DNA of 64,000 nt, from the NCBI GenBank assembly GCA_009617715.1, contig VTFK01000027.1, positions 992,001 to 1,056,000 of the forward strand. The letters run 5' to 3'. Positions 57,046 through 64,000 of this stretch are shown here, in pieces. Each line of letters opens with the position of its first letter. The stretch's first letter is position 1. The notes under the pieces were generated by a model. That model was given only the letters and a program-made list of their open reading frames with translations, was not told the origin of the DNA and made no database searches. Both the position numbers and the translations under genes were made by a program. This DNA is from Plectrocnemia conspersa. Taxonomy: Eukaryota > Arthropoda > Insecta > Trichoptera > Polycentropodidae.

Positions 57046-59920
57046 GGGAATGATACTAAATAATGATCGTGAATAAATCGCCATTAAAACGATTATTAAA
57101 TATAATTTTTAAATGTGTTCATCATTTACAACGTATGGTTTTATCTTAGAAATATAATTTTAAATTTGAGACACTATTTTATATAACGGAATATAATAAT
57201 GGCATTACCACGAAATACATAATAAGAAAATGCATTTCTACTCACGTTTTCTTCTTCCCTTTTAGCACAAAATAAACAAATCAATAAACTTAGATAGGTA
57301 TTAATACGCCATTTTAAACACACTACAAACATAACGTTGTGACTCTTATCCATTTTTTTCAAGCCTTTTATTTTTACTTTAATCATATCCCTCATATATA
57401 ACAATGAAAAAAATATACAAGATCTCTTTAAAGTAAAACACGATATTTGCTTCAACGCGAATAGTAAAGAATTACGAAAAAGGTCCGTCAAATAAGATTT
57501 CTATACCCCATGGAAAACCTTAGGTTGTTGGGAAAAATACAACTCAGAATAATATAAAATTTAGTAGTTATATTTTACTCGACAGCATATTTAAAAAATA
57601 TGTTTCGGTTTAGTTTTTAAAAATTGTATGAATCTTAGGAAATAACGAAGCTTTGTTAATAGAAATATCTTGTAATAAAAATATCAAATTTATAAAGGTG
57701 CGATAAAATAAGAGAAAATATTTTGCTGGGGCGTTAATTAATATGTAAATTACTATTACCATATATTATTTTAGAAATTACTGTAAGGGGGATTCTCCTA
57801 AAACTCTTTTATGGCATCTGAGTGCCATACATATGAAAGGTGAAATATTAACTAATATTGAAGAGAATACGATAAGCAGAAAAGATCATGCCATTTGCTA
57901 GACAGCAAAAAGTCACAATTATGTTTGAAACTAAATTTGCTATGAATGGTGACATTATTATTCAATAAGCTTTTTTTTAAATCAGGCAAATCTTATTACA
58001 TGGAAATTGAAACTATACATAAAAAAATAATCATAATAAATTCTCTATTTTTCTATGATCTTTCTCCTACACATTATTACCTTTTTAAACATTCAGACTT
58101 CTGTTTATGAAATACGAAATTTATTGATCATGGTGATATTATGAAAACCTTTCAAGACTTCACAATCTATAAAAATAAAGATAGTATCAAAGAAGGGATT
58201 TAGTAACAAAAAAATCGGCGGGTTTATATTAAACAGTCTCTCATGAAATAATGTTATGGAAGAGCAAAGGGAGTAAGGATGCTCCGTGACTAGCACGAAC
58301 GTATGATACTGTAGTTCTAGCACCTGATTCTTTATTCATTCCATATTTATAGTTAAAACATAATAACACGATGTGCTACACGCGTATATAAAGATAATTA
58401 CATATAATTCGATTAATGATTGACACTAGTATATAATGCTAATTTTATTAATGTATTACACGTGTATGTAATGTGTTATGGTGACAACATCCAGAGTCTT
58501 ATACAATACTGAGATAAATTTATAATAATTTTCGTGTCAACTATATACATTATATTAAATTAAAAATCACGAGCGTCTCGAATTCGACAAAACAATTGTG
58601 ATTCAAACTTATTCCGCAATTTCAACAGAACTTCTTATGAATTATTAATTATATTATTGACAATAACTATATAGGAGCACTATTAATAAAATGTCTACAA
58701 AATCCTATGTTTATTGGCAATATTACAATGAAATTTGAAATATAAAATGTACTGATGTTTGATTAATATCATTTTTAATTAATATTGTAGCTAAGAACAA
58801 AATTGTTTATATTGCTTTTCGGATTATATTGCGCAGAAAAATAGCAAATGCTATTAAAGCTAATGTACGAAAAAAGGGATAGGCTCAGTGTGTCGTGATA
58901 AGTGCTACAATAAAAAACAAAACTCTGAACATACACAATATTAAAATCCTCAATTTCATACCATCCTGCTGTTATTCTACTGTAAATTTAATTAGTGTGA
59001 ATAAACAGGCACATTGCATATTAACACAAAACATATGGGTGACAATTAGTATATTTTTGTAGTAACAAATATGTACATATTTTTTTATTATGAAAAACTG
59101 TAACGATTGTTTCCAATATCAAGGATTTTTTTGGGTGGTATTGTATGAAATCCAATATGAAATTATGGAATTCGGGTGTGGCGGGCCACGTTTTGTGCTA
59201 TAACTATAAAAATAAAATACTACCAATAAAATATGTATGTCTACTGTGAATACATATATACATACATACAAACACATACGTATTCAGATTTTCCCTGCAC
59301 TTTTGGAAAGCGATCTACACTTTTATTTCTTGCTATATACATTTTTATTCGATTTGTGTTTATTGGAAACTATGAAACTCGAAGTTATAAAGTCGATCAT
59401 TTTAAATTTCTGTGACTATTAAGTAAAAACTATCCATTCTGAATTAATAGACTATTGAACAAACTTATATGTAGAAGGATATTTAATTAGTACGACTATT
59501 TTAAACACACAATATAAGTATATCGTTGTGATCGAGAAGAAATATTGGCCATAACTTTGCAAAAACGTAAATTTTGACAAACGAGTTATAAAAATACTTA
59601 TTTTTTCTAGTCTTAATCTTTACTTACTAAATACTTAAAGTCACAGCAAATCTTCAAAATAATATAAAATATTTGTCTTATTTGTAAGTAACTTTTATAC
59701 GGGTAAATCCGGAATTAAATTACCACACATCGTTTTTAATTAAAATAAACAAATATGTTTGTAAGTTAAATTTTTTTTTAATCAAACACTTAAAATATAA
59801 TTACAATTTATATGCAAAATTTTAATTTATAATCTAAAAATGCTTTTAAATAATATGTTTCATTAAGAGTTAATCTAATATCTATAAACGGTTAAACTGA
59901 CATAAACATTCAAGTTAAAT
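57046..59920. other. intergenic, no gene seen
   Basis: AT-rich with short chance frames. No repeat ends or RNA gene recognised. Confidence 0.35.
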
Positions 59921-59924
59921 TACG

Positions 59925-60140
59925 AAAGCGACTGGCGGCGCTCTCGCAATTTTTAGTTATGTTAGCGTCGCCGCTTCGCATTATATTTTCTTCGGCGCAA
60001 TTTTCTAGTGAACTTTTCTCAGATCTTAAGACTTTCGAGACAAACAACGATGCAAATTGGTTGGTGTTTTTATATGGCTTTAGTTGAAGTTATTCGTAGC
60101 CAACCCCTGCAGCTTTCACGCGGCGAGATAAAAATATTAC
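59925..60140. other. GC-richer island
   Basis: CGACTGGCGGCGCTCTCGC, GTCGCCGCTTCGC and CTTTCACGCGGCGAG stand out from the AT-rich background. No coding frame is sustained. Confidence 0.25.
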
Positions 60141-61004
60141 GACTGTTGCAAATTATACGAGACAGGTCTTAAAATACTTTGAAAATGACTTATACCGTCT
60201 GCATATTATTAAGTTTTCACAAGATATACTAAATTACTATTTCTCTCAGAATAAATAATTGCTAGTGCTACGTGTGATCGCCAAAGGGATTTACTACCCT
60301 ACCTCTCGTTATCCATACACCGATCACACGCTTCGCCTAAAACACCCGATCATACCTCAACTAATATACAAGCCGTCTAATATTATAATGATATAAATAT
60401 GATATTTATCAAACAATTCGATCTTTACAATTTATACAATGGCAATGCTTCTGTCCTTTGTACTACAACATAGTTGTTCATTTAAAAATCGATATGTTCC
60501 ACTCACCGAAGGCTTAGTAATGAAATTACTGCTATTGTCTTCGGTCAAGGGTTGTCAGGTTAATTAATGCATTTCGTTGAAAATTGACAAGTTAACGACT
60601 TGGTGCTCTACTGTGATGATGTATGCTTTCTCATGTCGATGAATTATTCATGAGACGTGGCCCATGCATCTCCTCCTTGTGCATACGAAACAGCCGCATA
60701 GCATTCATCAATTTTACAGCAAGAAAGAAGCGCCAAGATCGATGTTTTGCTGTCATTATGGTGCAGTGTTTATCAGTGTTTGTATATTATAATACATATG
60801 TAAATTATTGATGGCCTTAAGTATATATTGGCTACTGCAACTTTTGAGTAAAAATGACTGAATAAGGACACTTTACACTTCTAAAACATATATAATACTA
60901 CCACTTATGTTTACATTCAACTGCCTACTTTCAAACCTTTGTGTATAAATTTTATGGTGAACTCAGATATTTGATTAGTTTACTTTTTAATTACATTTTG
61001 GCGT
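60141..61004. other. intergenic, no gene seen
   Basis: AT-rich, with a slightly GC-richer stretch at 60265-60355 containing CACGCTTCGCC. Nothing assignable. Confidence 0.3.
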
Positions 61005-61190
61005 ACGGGTGGTGGCAGGTGGCAATTATACACAGATTGAGTATATTACAAATTTAGCTACTTGTTAAAACGACGTGAGTGACCGTCGGACGAGGCACCG
61101 CTGGTCGTCAAACTCCTGCTGCGATCCATAAAAGAATCTGCTACCTTCCGTAACCGTCACGTACCATGGCGCCGCCTAGTTTTGGCCATA
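61005..61190 (-). repeat. 200-bp dispersed repeat, copy F
   Basis: The plus strand shows GGTGGTGGCAGGTGGCAATT, ATACACAGATTGAG, GACGAGGCACCGCTGG, CCGTCACGTACC and CGCCTAGTTTTGGCCATAAA, the reverse complement of the family in the expected order. Confidence 0.6.
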
Positions 61191-61384
61191 AAAAATAGTA
61201 AGTTAAAATAACAAATTAATTAAATTATTGTATTGTATTAAGACTATTTATTTTAATTTAAAAAATAAAAGTACACGTGACAAACTTTTGATAAATATTA
61301 TTTTATTCTAATTTACTGCCGAAAATACTCATACAGTTGCTATTGACGTGTGTTTTATTGTCAGAAATGTTTTTTTCTCCCTAA

Positions 61385-61475
61385 TATTACATAGTAACCC
61401 AATGCGTTACAACAGGATAACCTACATGTAAGTATAATATTAGCCATCAGACTTTTTAGTCTAAGAATATGTACA
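61385..61475 (-). repeat. tRNA-headed SINE, second copy
   Basis: Shares CCCAATGCGTTACAACAGGA, the ACATGTAAGTATAATATT segment and the hairpin CAGACTTTTTAGTCTAAG with 5695-5812. The A-box region present in the first copy is deleted here. Confidence 0.45.
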
Positions 61476-61599
61476 TATAAATTATAAAACATAAGTTGCG
61501 TTTGATTATTCTGCATCACATAAAAAAATATTGTTTACAAATAAATATAAAAAATATTATAATATATAAAATATAATAAAATATAAAAATACATATTTA

Positions 61600-61635
61600 C
61601 CCTATTAGGGATTGAGCCTGGGACTCATTTTGCAT
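61600..61635 (-). repeat. tRNA 3'-half-like sequence
   Basis: The minus strand reads GAGTCCCAGGCTCAATCCC, close to a tRNA T-arm with a worn B box and similar to 52757-52771. Probably another tRNA-derived SINE scrap. Confidence 0.3.
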
Positions 61636-62389
61636 GAATGAAATATATTTGCGTATATATTTACACCTTTAGCGCTTATTAGTATTATATATTTTGGATA
61701 AAAATCAATCTTTAATAGAATGTAAAAATAGCTCAGAATAAATGATTTCTCCTACGTATTATTTCCACTAAAACATGACAATAAAAAAACCCTTATATTT
61801 AGAAAATATTGTGAGTCGGCTTTGATTTATTTATATTAATATTTTATTTAAGGTATTATTTATTTTATTTTTATACGTAAAATTAAAATTAAATTATTAT
61901 GTTATTTTGTACCAATATTATGTATTGTCTTTTTACGCCTCGTAATGCAATAGAAGTAAATTGTTAGGTCACAATTATAATTTTAATTAAATTTAATTAA
62001 AAATATTTATTTAATTTAGTTAAATTTAATTGTATTAACATTTAAGAGTTTTTTTTAATATAGTCGCGAATAAAATATTGATTGTATTTATCAATGGTCT
62101 AAAAACCGTCTAAATTTATTCGTAGGTTTATAAGAAAATATTTATTACCTTAAATCAGTTTTAAAATGATATTAATAAAGCCCTTTTCTAGTTACATTTT
62201 TTTTATTTATTAATATATATAATATATTAGTTCCTCTTATATATTAAAAAAAAAATTTATTATGAAGCGTTATTTCTCTAATTAAACCATTGAATATTAA
62301 ACTAACCCTAAGATTGTTTAAAATTTGCATTTAAACAATATTTTTATTATCACACTTTCCATTTAAACAAAGTAATTCTGCTTTCTGTG

Positions 62390-62600
62390 AAGTTGCAACA
62401 AGACATATGGGTATTGGAAATCCGGCCAGGGGAATATTGTCCCTGTCTCGGCGGAGCGGAAAACCACGCGAAAGTGGTTTTCTCCAGAGCATACACACGT
62501 GATCCTTCGAGGGTGTGGAAAACTTTTGTGTCTGCTACCGAGGTATAAATCACAAGATGGAGAGACAGGTGCTCGCATCGAAGGTGACGCCAGATACAAC
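62390..62600. other. GC-richer block with stable hairpin
   Basis: GAAAACCAC at 62459-62467 pairs perfectly with 62474-62482 around a GCGAAA loop. Nearby is a second small stem with a TTCG loop (CCTTCGAGG). The block has overlapping open frames on both strands but none with recognisable content. A structured RNA or element fragment is possible. Confidence 0.3.
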
Positions 62601-64000
62601 TCAGGAAATACACACATGCAAAAAATATATATACTTATATCGTACCATATATATAGTTTTATTTGCAATCATTTTTTAACAATTTTTTTCTGTAGCTTAC
62701 GTTTTTAGAACCGCCTTATATTGTTTTAATATGTTAAAAGGTCAATATGTACAATTAAAATAAACAAACTATGGTTTATGTTAGCACGGGGTACGACACA
62801 CGCGTGTCTGAAGTCCCACGAGTGGTGCCCGCGATCCTAACAGCCATCAAGAAGTATGCCCGCTTTCTAAGGTTTGGGATATTTGGGATATAACGCGATA
62901 CAAAACCGTAATAGATACACTCGACTCCACTACGCCTAGACGCTCGGACTACTACTTGGCTCCAAGGACGACTTACACCTATTGAGCGTCATATTCATGA
63001 TACGCGCTCAAAAATAAATACCAACGACTTCAATAGACCTATTGACGCACGTAAGAGTTTACTAAAACTGTTAACATAAGATTATCATCATCTTAAAAGG
63101 ATAAAGCAAAGTCTCTTATACGTTAATAAGCAAAATAATTCCTTTGTTTAAAATTTGAGATTCTTATATATAAAGTAAGATATCTGTTAAACTTATTTTA
63201 GGGCAATTTTGCGCTTATCATATTTCTTTTGAAATTTGCTTTAATACCACAAAGTTGTAAACACATCAGCGCCGTTTTATTGCAATTTTAAATCTTTAGC
63301 CAATTTAGAATTATCACGTTAGTCTCAGAAGTCCCTTAGATTTGAACGACCCTGTATACATCTACATATAACCGTTTCGCTAATCAAATACTCTGAATAG
63401 ATTCCGAACCCTCGCCGACTTTTGTGTTTGTTGCGAATAATGAGTGTTTGCCTTCGCTCACCGCACGAGCTTGTATTATATATTTTCGGCATATCAAATT
63501 GTTTGCTCACTCCTCGATTTCTTGTGTGCGACGTAACTGAATCGCTTTTTCGAAGTATGATAATATAAAATGTCTACGTGTAAGCAATTTAATTTGGAAG
63601 CAATTTCGCGCGTAATGGGGTAAAGGTATGAGGCGTTATGTTTGCCCTTGCAGAACGACGCACTAACGGCTATGGTGATTAATTGCTATTAAACTTGTTA
63701 ATATATTATGTGATTCAATAATTTAGCTTTTAGAAAGTGTCATACAAGGAATTATATTTAATTTATTATAGATATTATGTTTAGTTTTACTATACAATTG
63801 AAATTAACACAAATACAACTGAGTAGGTATATTATACTTTGTACGTCATCTTCAGATATCGTGAAATTAATGGTTTTATTGAATAAAAAGTAAGAACTTC
63901 TTATGAAATATCAAACGATGAAAATTGCTTGATATTTCAAGCAATGGGAATGGGACGGATCGTATTATATAGTTCATGAAACATATTAAAAACGAAAAGT
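62601..64000. other. right end of window, no gene seen
   Basis: A GC-richer patch at 62785-63000 includes a 40-codon frame (62771-62893, MVYVSTGYDTRVSEVP...) that I do not recognise. The remainder is AT-rich. Confidence 0.3.

Noticed and set aside
62771..62893. 40-codon frame MVYVSTGYDTRVSEVP...
   Set aside because: In a GC-richer patch but without homology, splice support or a convincing start.
1..64000. CRISPR arrays, bacterial operons, rRNA operons, phage or viral gene clusters
   Set aside because: None seen; all confident genes are spliced animal genes and repeats are eukaryotic mobile elements.

Overview
The window is a piece of an AT-rich insect nuclear genome (order not resolved; Lepidoptera is a reasonable guess). 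Genes have short exons and canonical GT/AG introns, and they are spread among long AT-rich stretches full of DNA transposons, SINE-like repeats and foldback sequences. Nothing prokaryotic is present: no operons, CRISPR array or phage. All splice models come from reading splice sites and codon phase by eye; summed exon lengths keep frame except at two points noted below.

Seven protein-coding genes are supported. Left to right: (1) LRPPRC, a mitochondrial PPR protein, minus strand, 14-3707, probably running off the left edge; (2) ninaB carotenoid isomerooxygenase, plus, 15020-19245; (3) a Pgant7-like polypeptide GalNAc-transferase, minus, 20766-25872; (4) LARP7, the 7SK RNA-binding La-related protein, minus, 29544-31443; (5) an atypical Rab-like GTPase, plus, 33497-34252; (6) Nfs1, the mitochondrial cysteine desulfurase, minus, 35505-40416; (7) a secreted six-cysteine defensin-like peptide, plus, 43418-49263, split by a 5.6-kb intron. 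The genes do not form a pathway; this is an ordinary mixed metazoan neighbourhood. LRPPRC and LARP7 each carry one single-base frameshift in otherwise intact coding sequence, more like consensus errors than two dead housekeeping genes.

The rest is largely mobile DNA. Clear cases are a 1287-bp mariner with perfect TIRs and a dead transposase (12080-13366), a 446-bp hAT-type MITE with a perfect 8-bp TSD (4850-5295), a second hAT MITE (7290-7670, perfect 8-bp TSD) nested in an older one (7272-8361), a degraded Tc1/mariner inside an Nfs1 intron, a LINE reverse-transcriptase scrap, and a possible solo LTR near 54.1-54.6 kb. Several dispersed families look undescribed from sequence alone: a ~200-bp repeat with seven copies, a tRNA-headed SINE with a conserved hairpin, an element with oppositely oriented GGTCAGAAT arrays at its two ends, and a ~500-bp foldback whose arms carry 5S rRNA-like sequence (38541-39048). 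The right quarter (49.3-64 kb) shows no gene I can support, only repeats and a few GC-richer islands that could be regulatory.
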